Source of the DNA: Dendrophyllia cribrosa
Lineage: Eukaryota > Cnidaria > Anthozoa > Scleractinia > Dendrophylliidae
Reading direction: 5' to 3'
Assembly: GCA_024195265.1 (NCBI GenBank)
Contig: JAJLRJ010000007.1
Location: forward strand, 25,899,100-25,963,099
Length of the DNA stretch: 64,000 bases
Below the pieces are notes generated by a model. That model had not been told where the DNA came from and searched no databases. It was given only the letters and a program-made list of their open reading frames with translations. The position numbers and the translations under genes were made by a program. Numbering within the stretch: position 1 is the stretch's first letter; every line of letters starts with the position of its first letter. Shown in pieces: positions 10,987-22,965 of the stretch.

Positions 10987-12516
10987 TTAAAACACTTTCA
11001 ACTTCTCAACACTTCCCCTGTCAACATTTGCAAGATCTTTAGTGTTTAATTTAACAAAATTCTGTTTCACAAATGCTCCAGCTAGGGGTACAGCCATTTC
11101 ATCTTTGCTGGATGTATTACACTTAACTTTGAGTTTCTTAACTGCAGACGCCATCTGTGACCTGGTGATGTCACCAAATTTAATGGCGGTAAACATCACT
11201 GATACAATCACTTCAGCACTCCTTTGTGTCAATCCTAAAAGTAAAAATGGATAGGTGTAGGTTGTTAGAAGAAAAGCTCCTCAAATCCGAGTCAACATTA
11301 ATTTTGTGATGAGGTACATTTTCAGAAAGTCAATCCATTAATAATCTGTATCACTATGATTGGTACCTGGTGGCAGTTGTTCATTGTCAGAATTCGAAGA
11401 CTCCTCAGTGACAGGATCAGAGCTAGCTGTAGTAGTACTTTCATCAAGGTTTTCAGTGTCTCCACCATCAGAATGTTCGGAGTCAGGCACTGGGACTTTT
11501 CTCTTTTTAAGAGTTCGTTTGTCCTCCTGTGGAGAATGTGGTACAAGATCATTCAATTTCAAAACTCTAAGAGTTAACCAAATCAATAGATATCAATAAT
11601 GACAGCTAGGGTACGTTGCCACATAGACAAATTTATGAAGCCCACAGAAAAAAAAAGAAACCATGGTCATACCTTTGTATAATCATGTCCTTTTCTAACA
11701 TGTCTGCGTCGTTCATTTAAGATGTCTAAGATGTGTTGGCGAATTGCCTCTTTGTTGAATCCCACTTTCAAATATGTGCATTCATCCTCTAATTCATCAA
11801 CTAACTGGCTTAGTACTTTTAGTTGAGATGTATCTTTCTTGAAATTTGGTAGTTTATTTCCCGGCCACTTTGCAATTACTGCAGCTCTTACAGCTTTCTT
11901 CCTGTTTGAAAAAAAGGACCCTCTGTCATGAAATTGTATACATAAGCTTACATTCAGCCCAACGCTCTGCACAAAATTAATGTTTACTTTATTTTCATAC
12001 AGGCCTTTTCTGTGGTAAGCTTATAAGTTAAGCTTAGTTGGCTTGCAGACATTTTTTTTAGCAGTAACTTACAAGGTAAAGAGAATACGACAAACTTACT
12101 TAGCATTATATATTCGTTTGTGCAGGTCACTGTCAATTTTTTTGGTTGATGGTTTGATCATTCTGGCTTTGCTTGTGCAGTGGATGGCGCCATCTGATTC
12201 CGCCGACTCCATTTGGACATTCTCTAACAATTTCATTTGGTCCCCCACAAGTGGTAATCCGCAGACTTCAAGCTGGTCTTTAGTGCCTTTAGTTGCTATC
12301 AAAACTAAGCCTTTTCCATTAATTTTTTGCTCTGTTGAAAGAAAAAAGTTCCGAAAATAGAACACTTTAATTTTTTGGCAACGTTCTGCGTTGCGCGCCA
12401 TTTTCTTATTTCACTGGAGTTTCACCTACCTTCGAATTTGGCGGCGATACTGTTTTTATCCAGTTACAAACTTCTACAGACATATCTTCCGTTTTTTTCG
12501 ACTCTATGTCAGCCAT
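10987..12516 (-). pseudogene. SAM-domain partner gene of CACTA copy B (5 exons, frameshift in exon 1)
   Basis: Exons are 12516-12430, 12331-12100, 11901-11673, 11526-11367 and 11234-10987, all at consensus splice sites and in phase after exon 1. Exon 2 completes the SAM fold (EQKINGKGLVLIATKG, CGLPLVGDQMKLLENVQ). Exon 3 has KKAVRAAVIAKWPGN and ends RKGHDYTK. Exon 4 is Ser/Asp/Glu-rich. Exon 5 begins LTQRSAEVIVSVMFTAIKFG. Relative to copy A, exon 1 lacks about 16 bases just before AAATTCGAAG, which shifts the frame, so this copy probably cannot make the full protein. The intact length would be around 320 residues. Exon 4 could instead read through to a stop at 11338, but the in-phase donor at 11366 and acceptor at 11235 favour splicing. 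Confidence 0.65.
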
Positions 12517-12713
12517 TTCCACTTTACTTCGAATAATTTACAAAGCCTCACCTGAATCACCTCACCCGGCAGAGAACGTTCGTCAACACAAGTTTTGGCG
12601 CGAAATACAGCATACGGGGTAGTGTACCTCGCTTTCATGCATACTCGACCCAGGACTCATCATCAACAGCTGTTTGCTTTAAAAGGTACCGCATCGAAAC
12701 GCAAATTCGAATT
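12517..12713. promoter_or_regulatory. Putative shared promoter between SAM gene B and transposase B
   Basis: About 197 bp between two divergent starts, the same geometry as 7255-7439 but with low sequence similarity to it. It contains TTTTGGCGCGAAA. No clear TATA box. Confidence 0.45.
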
Positions 12714-12944
12714 ATGGCTGGAAGAAAGAGAAGCTGGCCATGGGATCAAAGCGAAGTTGTTCGTTGTCGTTGCAACAAACTTCTGTACACCCACGTTCAT
12801 TGCCCTTGCAGTTCCTGCGGTGGAAACCCAGTCTCATCATCAGTAGAGCATAGACACTGGCAGTTGGAAAATTCCTTAGCGTCCGTCAACGTTGTTTCAA
12901 CAATCAGGTGAGTCAAAATTAGTTTTTTATAAGAGGAGTATTAA

Positions 12945-13950
12945 GAGCGCATGTTACCAAAAACCAAACAATTTCAAAAATTTCTGGCAATCGAAAAAAA
13001 ATAGATTTCGCTTATATTCTCAACTAAGGTAGGCCCTTATGTGAAACAAATCACTGCATACTCAGTTTGGCTAAATATCGATTTGTTTCAGAGAAAATCG
13101 ATAATATATGAATACCGCCAAAATGCCACCTTAGGGACCCAAAATTTATGCTGAGTTTGGAAGCTTCGCGTGAAAAAATAAAGCACTCTAAAAGGACAAT
13201 ACCTGTCAAATTTAAGAGAATGACATCAAAAAGGTACATTGAAGGTGATTTTAGCGCTCTGTGTCCTTTAATTTACAAAGTGTAATTAATTTTACTTGAC
13301 ACACTTTTAACTCGTTTAAAAATAGGTCAAACTCATCGCTGAATTTAAACATGAGCGAAGCGAAATAATTGGTCAAAAATTTGGTATTTGAAAGATAAAG
13401 GGATGTTCTTTTGGATCCCAGAAGGAATTTTTGGGGAAATGATCCAGCGCGATGCTTTCGAATTTCAAAGTTGCTTAAAATTCGTTAATTCAACTGAGCA
13501 CGGAGAATCAATCTTGTCAGCGTTATGTAAATATCCCGTGCTAAGATTCAATTCTTCCCCATTTAAAGTTCAAGTATTTCAAATTTAAAACATAGAAATG
13601 CTTACCTTGATGCTGCTGAAACATTTTTATGAGCGTTGAAGTCTTTGTAATCTTCGTTCATGAAAAAACTCAAGCCCGCCGCGAGATTTATGAGATTTAT
13701 ATACTTGAAGCGATTTCTCGTGTACATATTTATAGTAATTTACCCGTTTTGAAGTGACGATTTTTTTACCCGTTTTTAAATACAGGCCAGTGTCAAGTGC
13801 TTAAGCTATAAAGTAGGGTTTACTTTGAAAAGCAGAAGGCGATCGATAGATTAGGCAAGTGGAAAGTCGTTATTTCAAAATCATCTGTTTGTTGTCTTGT
13901 CGAATGTAGCTAATTAATTCAGAAGAGCGCACGATTTGTTGACAACGAAT
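12945..13950 (+). repeat. Left terminal inverted repeat of the TTAA element
   Basis: Aligns with the reverse complement of 20680-21675. Landmarks are ATTTCGCTTATATTCTC near 13004, AAACAAATCACTGCATACTC near 13043, CAGCATCAAGGTAAGC (reverse) near 13600 and AGCTAATTAATTCAGA near 13908. A 66-codon open frame at 13388-13588 is conserved in both arms but has no recognisable similarity. Confidence 0.85.
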
Positions 13951-15717
13951 GCCGGCGGTTACAACTTTAAGTTTGAAGCTTTGAAGTTAAAAACTATAAA
14001 CGACAAGAATATGCTTAGCCGATCTTTTGGCACGTTGGTCGAAGTGTTAATGTTTTTTATCATTGTAATATTGACGTTAATAGCAGCGTGTTGACCTGAC
14101 AGCTAAAACATATAGTTGCGTGACAGGGTATATCACTTCCGGGCCGGAAGCATTTATGTTCAGTTCGCTTTTGTTAAATTTTCTTTGTTCTTTAAATTCC
14201 CCATTCTTGTCTTGTTATTCTCATTTTTAAGGAAACGCAAAATCATACGAAAACAAAAGTCATGCCATATAAAACTGCACTATTATTCTGCGATCTGAAC
14301 ACAGTGTGTAGTCTGGCCGGAATGGTGGCTCGAAGATTGGCCAACTATTGCGAGGGACGCGCACTTCCGGTATTTTTGCTTCCCCCTGTAAAATTATTAA
14401 TAAAAATGGTGATTACGAATATGGATTAGAAATTAGAGTAATAACTTTATTATAGTTATAATAAAAAAAAAATAGGGTTGAGCAACTTTTATCTATCATT
14501 GGTGATTCCTTGCGCTACAACCGTTACGGGCTGTCGTGGATGCAAAAACCCGTAAGGGACGGACCATTTAATTTTTGTGGGGGGGAAGGGGGTGTTTGGG
14601 CAATTACCACAAAAAAAAATCCTGCAGAAGAAATTTAAGAGAAAAAAATCGTGTGCAAGAAAGCACGTGAAAAAAATTTAAGCATGTTGTTAAAAAAATC
14701 TTGCAAATAGTGATGCTGAAAAAAAACATCATACTCAGAAAAGATTGCCTGCCCCCCCCCCACAAAAAATAAATGTTCCGTCCCTAATCTTCTCTAGGGT
14801 ACGCTGCGAGCAGTCTTTTTCTCATGCTGCCTTTTTTGGCACGAGAAGTCCGCGAGACGAAGCAAACCGTTTTGCATATTAATTTTATAAATCTATTCGC
14901 GCGTTATCGATGTGAGGGAAAAGGGGCGATAGCTCGCAGTCTAGCTCTAGACTGAAAAACGGATTCAAAACAGGCTTCTTTTTTCAGAAAATCGCCTAGA
15001 GAGGTGATAAACATAAATCCTCGTGCACAAGCCACGCACGCTCTGAAACACCCTCACTCACTTTACATTTACATTTGCTCAACACTTCTACTATATGGCA
15101 GCGCGAGGTCAGTCGCACGTAAATATACATATTTCTATATTCAATGTATCCAAAGTGCCTTTTTGTGTATTACTAAATTACGTTTATCACTAGCCGGCCT
15201 GCTAGAGGCAGTATCGACGTGACTCGGGCGCAGCTATCTGAGTCATCTTATACAGAAAAATATTGATAAAGTTCTAAAATAACGCAACTTTTTTCTCTTG
15301 AATACCGTATTTTATAACCTGACCGGACGTTTCACACCCATTCCCACGCAGTAATTAGAGCGGTAGTTTTCTATTCGGGTATTCCGTTATCGCGGAAAAC
15401 TGATCTCTGGGCTCAAAGTACATGTAAAATAATGAAAAAAAAAGTATCGGTGCTACTTACATTAGGTCACGTACTAAAATTTGATTTTTGCCGAGAAAAA
15501 AGGAAAAATCTGGACTTTTTCTTATTTCACAGCAGTATGTGCGCGTATAACCGTACGCACGCTGGTTATTCGAAATTTCTTATGGATAAAATGACGTTTT
15601 TGTACCTATTTCACGAAAAGTTTAAGATCAATTACCTGCCAAATGTATATTGCTCGAAGGGGTGGTGAAATTTGAATTCACGGTACCGTTGGTTTAGACT
15701 TGCTGCAGAAATTTACC
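13951..15717. other. Internal non-coding part of the TTAA element
   Basis: Lies between the left inverted repeat and the stop codon of the element's gene. Apart from a MITE at 14555-14785 no feature is recognised. Short frames here show no recognisable similarity. Confidence 0.5.
14555..14785. mobile_element. MITE with AGGGACGGA ends
   Basis: The left end AGGGACGGACCATTTAATTT and the right end (inverted AGGGACGGAACATTTATTTT) each run on into TTTGTGGGGGGG. It is flanked by TA on both sides. About 230 bp, no coding capacity, nested inside the TTAA element. Confidence 0.7.
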
Positions 15718-18700
15718 TCACTTGTTCTCTCTGCACTGACTACATCTGCCTACCAAATCCTCTAGGAGGCGAATGTATGGTTGCTTTCGCTTCCCTGAAA
15801 TGGCGGATACATCCATTTCCAATGAGGTGCAAAAGTCCTGCAGCGTCTTTATTTGAAACTTCGCGAGTTTCGACTGGCACACGAGGTCACAGATGTTGTG
15901 TGTGTCTACCATGATGGGATGCTGAGGAGCAAAAGCCTCCATGACTTCGCTAGTCAGGTCTTGAATGTTTCTCTCTGTTTCCACTTCATTGCTATCAATG
16001 CCTTCTTCTTCGTCAGATGTATCCGCCCGAAAAGTTTTTTTGGCTGTCAATCGAGAAAAAAATCCTGCAATTTGCTGGGAGGTTAAGAAGTCGGTTTTCT
16101 TAAACATACTGGCACCATCGCTTTGCTTTGCTCGTCGCATTGCTCTTGCTACGTTTGAAGGATCGGCCTTTTGCCCGGTACGTTCTCCAGCTTTAAAGAC
16201 TTCCGTAAGATAGTTTTTCTGGGCTGCAGTGAGTTTCTTTCTTGCAGTTGTTGAAGACTTTAGAGCCCAGCCCATTGGAAGCGATGAACCAGCATCCAAA
16301 TCTACACGCACGTCATCAATGACGTCTGGAATAACACCGGCACCATGTTCTAATTTTGTTGCATACAGAGTCATCGCTTTGTCGTACAGTGTTTCCTGCT
16401 CTAAGGCGTATTTGTGTCTGCCATGACAGAGATGTTGTTCCAGTGAATAGTAGCGTTGATATGACATGACGCACCCGTCTTCAGGACAAAAGAACAGTTT
16501 CGTTTCATTGTCACAGTTATCGTCATCATCACTCTCAACTGGAGAGATATTTGAGGCATCTCCGTGGTGTTCCTGGTGTTTTTCTGCACGTCGTCTGGCT
16601 TTGACAGCCACAAAAGAAGGGTTGGAATTGCCATTGTCTGCAATTTTGTTCAGCTGAGGTAGACTTACATTTTGCTGAACAAAATTGCCCCAGGGTAGAA
16701 CTTTTCCCGAGCCAACTCCATATGCTCTCCATACTTGCATTCCATTCTCGGAGTATCCAATGTTGTTAATAAAACTGACACCTTCCCATTTTACAGGCGT
16801 AACATTCGGGGAAGGTTGCGGGCCGCTCACAATGACGCTAACACCGTCCATCCCACCTGAGGACTCAATAGCCTCCATCATTTGCGTTGCTGTCTCTATG
16901 TCATGACCAGAGTTAAGATACACTCTCATGTGGCTCTTGATTGTGGCGGCCTTACGATCACAGGCCCCTTTTCCGCCTTGGGGGTCTGAAAAATCCACGC
17001 GCTCTAGCTTGATACCATTCTTTGCCGCAACTTGGTAGACATACAGTAAAGTTGGTGCAGAATGATAACAACCGGCGTTGTCTTGTCTAAGATATACGGA
17101 GGTTATCTCTGGCATGATGCTTTTAAGTTGACTGAACACGTCGTCAATAACAGCTAGAACAGTGTAGCTATCCTGGTTGCAGCTTTCAAAACAGTGGACG
17201 AAGGTGAGCATTTCAGTTTCATCATTGTGGTTCTTTTTCATGGCTACAGTTAAATGCCAAGGTATTCCACGTTTCCCGAACCAATCACTCTGGCTTTCAC
17301 GAAATTTTCTCGGCAAGAATTTCATTGCCCAGTCCATCACCATAAGCACGGACTGTTTATCCAGAGTCTCAAGAATTTCATGCCGTGCTGCATCCTGATT
17401 AATAGCACGAAGAAGGTGAGCCTTCCAGGCTTGAATACTCTGTTTTGATTGAGAAATTTCAAAATCCATCTCGTTTCGCTCTTCCTCGCTGCATTCAATA
17501 CTGCCAAGGACTTCTTGGATTTCATGAAATACAGTGGGGAAAAGTTCGCACCTGTCACATCTTCCACTGTGTTCATGATCACAAACTGTAATGTAATCAC
17601 CGTCTTGAGGATAGCTCAAAGCATAAGCACGACAATGATCAGGAACTGTCGACTCTCTTGAAACGTGGACCTTCAAAACAACGTAGAGTTATTAGTCTGG
17701 AACGTGACCTGTTAACTAGAACTCGGATAAACCAAACACCCCGTAACTAAACACCGCACCATTTCCCTTGGATCGTTTTCTCAGTCAAATACTATCGGAT
17801 TACTCGAACCTCCGCTATCTCGAACAATGATTTATCTTTTCTCCTGGAAGTTTGAGTTAGCGGGGTTCTACTATAATTTGACAGTCAAAAGAGATGGCAT
17901 GCCCGACAGGCCATAGGGACGTAATTTTAATAGTCTGCCCAGCAGACAAGGGATTGGGTACCGGGAATTCAAGCTGAGCGCGCATAAGAGGGCAGGACTT
18001 CCTGAATTATCGAATTCCCCTTCTGCGCTTGCCTTTCAATGAAATAGAAAATTAGGCCAAGAAAAATAAGTTTAAAGCCTAAAGGGCTCCGGTTTGAAGT
18101 TATATACATGTACGTCAGCAAAGCAAAATTTGTACCTTGTAATCACCCTTCAAGTAGCGTTTTGCAATTTGAAGTTTCTCTTTTTGCTGCTTGGCCCAAG
18201 TCAGACCCTTTCCATAGACATCACCAAGCGTTTCGACCACCTCTTCCAATTCTTCAAAAGCTTTGGCTCCGGCTGCTGAGACATAGTCCAGCCCTTGTAG
18301 AGATTTCCTGGTAGAGGCAGAACATACCTTAAGAACTTTGCACAATGTACTGCGACTCATCGGTGTGAAGCCAGTATCGCTACAGTAGCTAATATACTGC
18401 AGCACAATGTGCTCAGGAATGAGACTCCGCACAACATTAGGGACCTTTATTTCAGCACGCGATGACAGCTTGAGTGTTTTCTCCCCAAACGGTAGATCCT
18501 GTACAATGTGTGCACTTGTTATAAATGCTAGGAAGTGATCTAGCTTCTCGGGGGCAATGTACATTCTTGAGCTTTTCACGGAGGGAACGTTTAAACCTCT
18601 GCCATGGAGCAATAGATGGTGCCTAGCTATGTTAAACCGATACCTGGACAAGTTAGGCAACCATCTTTGCAGGTCCTTGAAGCTTACCCTGTCGACCATG

Positions 18701-20219
18701 ATTGAGAGAATCTGTCTGCGGGTGCTCCAATGATCAGCATTGTTATAACATTCGGTCAGACATTCCATCAGGTAGGAGTCGATAGAACTTTCTTCTGATT
18801 TAAATTTCACTATTGAAGACAACAACATTTCTGATTTGTCAGGGGCAATCTCATTTAAACATGCATTGACAGCTTGTCGCGCTTTTCGGGTATAAAACCG
18901 TTTTGTCCGGTCTGAAGCTTCCTCCCAAGGGGTTCCTAGCGAATGGCGAATGGGACTGATATCCCTTAAAGCCAGAAACTCGTTTAGCTTGTCCCTTGGC
19001 GATTGAGGTTTCTCTTCAGAAAATGATGGCTCGTAAAGGCTTGTTTCTAAAGTCGGTCTGGACATTGAAGTAAAAGATACTTCTTTATCTTCTTTGTCCT
19101 CCTCCTCCTTCTCCTCTGCCACAGTATCATCTTCCTCCTGATAAAAAAAAAACTTTATCAGATTATGCATAAAAAATTCGAAGGGGATTAATAACAAAAT
19201 CATCAGAGTTAAAAAAGAAATATTCAAGGAAACGAACAATTAGTAAGTTAGTTCCAGTCCCTTCACGGCTCTCTTTACTCGTTGGGTAATTTTCTTTTTT
19301 CTTTTTAAGACGTCTGCCTGGTGGCGGCCTTATGTGTTGGTACGCACGGAATGTATCAATTTAAAAGCTTCAACAACCAAAAAATATTGTTATAAGAATA
19401 TGTAGTTGCATTGCGAGGGGAGGGGGGGACTGTCTTGTGGGTCAGAAAGCTTTGAATTGGGCAAAACCTGGGACGAGTTTCAAACAGCCTTTTTGACGTT
19501 TTCATGGCTCTTTAATTATCGATATAACGTTATGGTATTTGCTAAGTGGTAAGCAAGGAAATCAATATTCATCGTTTTAATCCTTACCAGAGTCACGTTG
19601 CCCAACTTCTCAACTACATTCAGATCCATTACAATTTGCTTGTTGGTGAAATGGTTGAGGCCTGTTCCTCGTCTGTGAGGGCTTTGAGCGTTTTACGACA
19701 CGTCACGCAAATACCTGACAGAAAGCAAACGCTTACGTCAAACTTTTTCAGAAAAATTAAGAAATAAATGACATGAAGGAAGAAGTATTGCAAATGCAAT
19801 TTACCTGAGCCTACTTGAAGAAATACTCCAGTCTTCTTTAATATGATCTGAGAATCACTTTTCCCGATTCCCCTGTCGCATTTCGGCCATGTTTTTCGTT
19901 TTTCTCCGTGATTCGATAACAGTGCTGGAACTCTGCACCTGGTATTCGTTCCCTTACTCCATCCTAGTCCAAGTTTTGACCGATGTAAAGGACATATTGT
20001 CATGAAACGTATGTTCGCAGGTTGTCTGAACACGCCGGCTCTGCTAAGAATTAGATCGACTTCGTCTCTAATGCCGGAAAAATGACAACTTGCCGTGTGG
20101 CTGGAAATTTCCTTTGTACAGGATAACAAAGGTATTACTTCAGTTTCTTGTGTTTTGTCTCTCCTGTCAAAGCCACAGCTTCCACCCGCGATTGTTTTAA
20201 AAGAGCAACAGATCTCCAT
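15718..20219 (-). pseudogene. Candidate DDE transposase of the TTAA element (4 exons, one frameshift)
   Basis: Exons are 20219-19806, 19714-19588, 19137-18136 and 17670-15718. Exon 1 and the start of exon 2 hold a Cys/His-rich segment ([10 protein letters not shown], then [13 protein letters not shown]). Exon 3 opens with a Glu/Asp-rich run and is then globular. Exon 4 contains a possible RNase H-like core. Counting from the in-frame ATG at 17676, Asp lies at about residue 115 (VMDWAMKFL), 199 (LRQDNAGCYH) and 231 or 240 (FSDPQGGKGACDR). A C2H2 finger follows at about 397-421 (CPEDGC..H..H). Total length would be about 1,160 residues. Exon 2 must shift frame once, near 19665, to meet exon 3 in phase; otherwise it meets a TAA. 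Exons 3 and 4 are fully open (334 and 650 codons). The intron at 17671-18135 may contain an old MITE (17790-17880, GCTATCTCGAAC, GAGTTAGCGGGG). I do not recognise the superfamily with certainty. Confidence 0.6.
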
Positions 20220-20679
20220 ATCTACACAGAAAGTATTCTCGATAATTGCAAGTGTTTACTCTTGGTTTCACCCCACGGGCTAATTTAATTTTTAAATGTG
20301 AAGGTGAATTAAGAAACAAACTGACAGGTGTTTATAAAGCACCGATCGTTTTGTGAATTAGGTTTATTTCAATTGCCCAATCTTATTTTTAACTCCTTAA
20401 AATAAAAATCAATTGAATAAGGTAAGAAAAACTAATACGCAACAGAATGATACAAAACTACGGCAACCGCGGCTAAAGAAAAAACATTGTAGTCTTGAAA
20501 ATGAAGAAAGCATCATTCCGACTGTAATATACAGACATTTTATTGGGTTTCATTGGGCTTATGGAAATATTACAAAACTAATTCTAGCATTTACGCACAT
20601 CGCATATGTTTTCAAAAGAAATTAAATGCCGATTCAAAGATCCAGCTTTTACAGCTATCCTACGGCAGTTGTCAATTTC

Positions 20680-21675
20680 ACGTGAGACTGTGCGCTCTCT
20701 GAATTAATTAGCTACATTTTACCGGACAACAAACAGATGTTTATGAAATAACGACTTTCCGCTTGCCTTAATCGATCGATCGCCTTCTGCTTTCAGTTCC
20801 AAACTGTTGAAAAGTAAAACCTACTTAGGTTAAGCACTTGACACTGGTCTGTATAAAAACACAGACGAAAAAAAAATAGTCACTTCAAAACGGGAGACTA
20901 ATGTGCACATGGCTTGTTGAGAAATCGCTTCAAGTATATAAATATGACGGCGGACTTGAGTTTTTTCATGAACAAAGATTACAAAGACTTCAACGCTCAT
21001 AAAAATGTTTCAGCAGCATCAAGGTAAGCATTTCTATGTTTTAAATTTGAAATATTTGAACTTTAAATGGGGAAGAATTGAACCTTAGCGCGAGATATTT
21101 AGATAACGCTGATAAGATCGATTCTCCGTGCTTAGTTGAATTAACGAATTTTAAGCAACTTTGAAATTCGAAAGCATCGCGCTGGATCATTTCCCCAAAA
21201 ATTCCTTCTGAGATCCAAAAGAACATCCCTTCATCTTTCAAATACCAAATTTTTGACCAATTATTTCGCTTCGCTCACGTTTAAATTCAGCGATGAGTTT
21301 GACCTATTTTTAAACGAGTTAAAAGTGTGTCAAGTAAAATTAATTACACTTTGTAAATTAAAGGACACAGAGCGCTAAAATCACCTTCAATGTACCTTTT
21401 TGATGTCATTCTCTAAGATTTGACAGGTATTGTCCTTTTAGAGTGCTTTATTTTTTCACGCGAAGCTTCCAAACTCGGCATAAATTTTGAGTCCCTAATG
21501 TGGCATTTTGGCGGTATTCAGTTATTATCGATTTTCTCTGAAACAAATCGATATTAAACCAAACTGAGTATGCAGTGATTTGTTTCACATAAGGGCCTAC
21601 CTAAGTCGAGAATATAAGCGAAATCCATTTTTCGCCTGTTGCCGGCGAATGTTTGACCGTTGGTAACATTGGCTC
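20680..21675 (-). repeat. Right terminal inverted repeat of the TTAA element
   Basis: Inverted partner of 12945-13950. It diverges by scattered substitutions and short indels; for example, the stretch inside CTCAAGTCCGCCGTC lacks about 20 bp present in the left arm. This suggests an old insertion rather than a very recent one. Confidence 0.85.
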
Positions 21676-21843
21676 TTAAATCTGACATCCAATAACATCC
21701 GAAAAATAGGTTACTGAAATATTCAATTTAAAGGTTGTGGGACTTGTTACAAAAAATGTGCCACACATGTAGAAAATGTAGAAGAGTACAATATAAACTA
21801 TCAAACCCCCTTCACCTTTCCTTGTATAATTGTTTTTGAGTGA

Positions 21844-21984
21844 ATGTCTTGTGGTTCAGGTTTTTCCTTGGTGCAATTTTGATTTTCCTTTGTTCTTGTG
21901 CATGTTAATACATGTATATATGATAATGACTGTAAAACAAAGGAAAATCAAAATTGCACCTAGGATAAAATTGAACCACAACAT
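21844..21984. mobile_element. Hairpin MITE, TGTTGTGGTTCAA family, copy 4
   Basis: Ends CTTGTGGTTCAGGTTTTTCC and its inverted counterpart. The arms carry TGGTGCAATTTTGATTTTCC, a variant subfamily also seen in copy 6. Lies between the TTAA element and the exon 3 remnant of CACTA copy B. Confidence 0.75.
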
Positions 21985-22965
21985 AATATACACTCTGCAG
22001 TTAGAGCTACATGTGTTTTGCGCAAGAATGTCTTATCTAGTTGGGTTAAGTCCATAAAATTGTGAAAAAAGAACAAGCTATTTGTAGCTCTAGAACTCTT
22101 ATATAATCATAATTGTTAAACATGTAGTACTTAATTATAATACTGCAATGCATATGTACAAATGTACTGAAACAGCTCTTAACAAAGACTTCAATGATTT
22201 CTAAACTAAATTTGGCAGCTACATAATTTTGTGAAAATTTTTAATTTACAACAATTTATTGCTTCTTAAAAGTTCTATTGTCTTGCAGGTGCTATTGAGG
22301 TGTCTGTAGCAAATATGTATAAAGTAGAAAGGTGTACAACTGAAGAGGTCTACGTGGTTGGCTTTGTACCAAGTCACATGCTGCCAAAGAAACGACCAAA
22401 CTGTAAAGCTTCTTTGTTCATCTGTGAAACATTTTTATCCACGATCTTCATTGCACACAAGAGAAAAACCTAGTGAACCTGCCACGAACGTTGCCCAAAC
22501 CAAATGAATAAAAGGCGGGAAATGACGGCTAACTGGAATGCTGGGATGCTGTCGTTTGCTGTGTGATTGGTTTATACGAACCTCGTCCCCAGGTCAATCC
22601 GCTGAGGAGCCTGGGATCGACTGGGTTAGCAAAAAGGCAAAGATGGAGGACGCTTCGACTACCGCGAGTTCGTGAACAGGAAAGAGGAAACATCAATCAA
22701 AGGGATGGTCGAGGGATGCAGTAGTTGTCTGTCATTGTCTAGATTTGACGTACAAGCACGTACACTGTCCTTGTGAACAGTGCGATGGAAAGGCGGTTTC
22801 TTTTTCTAAAGAATATCGCCACTGGCAGCAAAACAAGTATCTGGATGATGATCCGTTGGACACTTCAAGGTGAGCAGCGTTTGCACCATGAACACCACAA
22901 GGTGTTTTTAAAAAAGGTGATGTGGAATTTGAAGTAAAAAGAATACGTAAATTGATTTTTAAGGA

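Larger units (their letters stand above)
12945..21675. mobile_element. 8.7 kb DNA transposon with about 1 kb terminal inverted repeats and TTAA duplication
   Basis: Both ends begin GAGC and continue ATGTTACCAA. They are directly flanked by TTAA at 12941-12944 and 21676-21679. The inverted arms run to about 13950 and from about 20680, with high but imperfect identity and small indels. Inside lies one spliced gene on the minus strand (15718-20219). TTAA duplications are typical of the piggyBac and Kolobok superfamilies. The protein does not look like piggyBac, so Kolobok-like is the better guess, unproven. The element lies within the first intron of CACTA copy B. Confidence 0.8.
12714..22400 (+). 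pseudogene. CACTA-type transposase gene, copy B (exons 1 and 3 only, split by an insertion)
   Basis: Exon 1 (12714-12907, GTGAGT donor) encodes MAGRKRSWPWDQ followed by the HVHCPCSSCGG and EHRHWQ motifs seen in copy A. An 8.7 kb TTAA element begins 34 bp into the following intron. After it, 22289-22400 is a clear exon 3 fragment (acceptor TTGCAG, then EVYVVGFVPSHMLPKKRP). The long acidic exon 2 is absent, so it was lost as well. The exon 3 fragment stops abruptly at LPKKRP, where the sequence changes to the flank of copy C. The gene is dead. It pairs head-to-head with SAM gene B. Confidence 0.7.

Noticed and set aside
13388..13588. 66-codon frame conserved in both inverted repeats of the TTAA element (also at 21041-21241)
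   Set aside because: Both arms are near copies of each other, so conservation of the frame is expected. No start context or similarity supports a gene.
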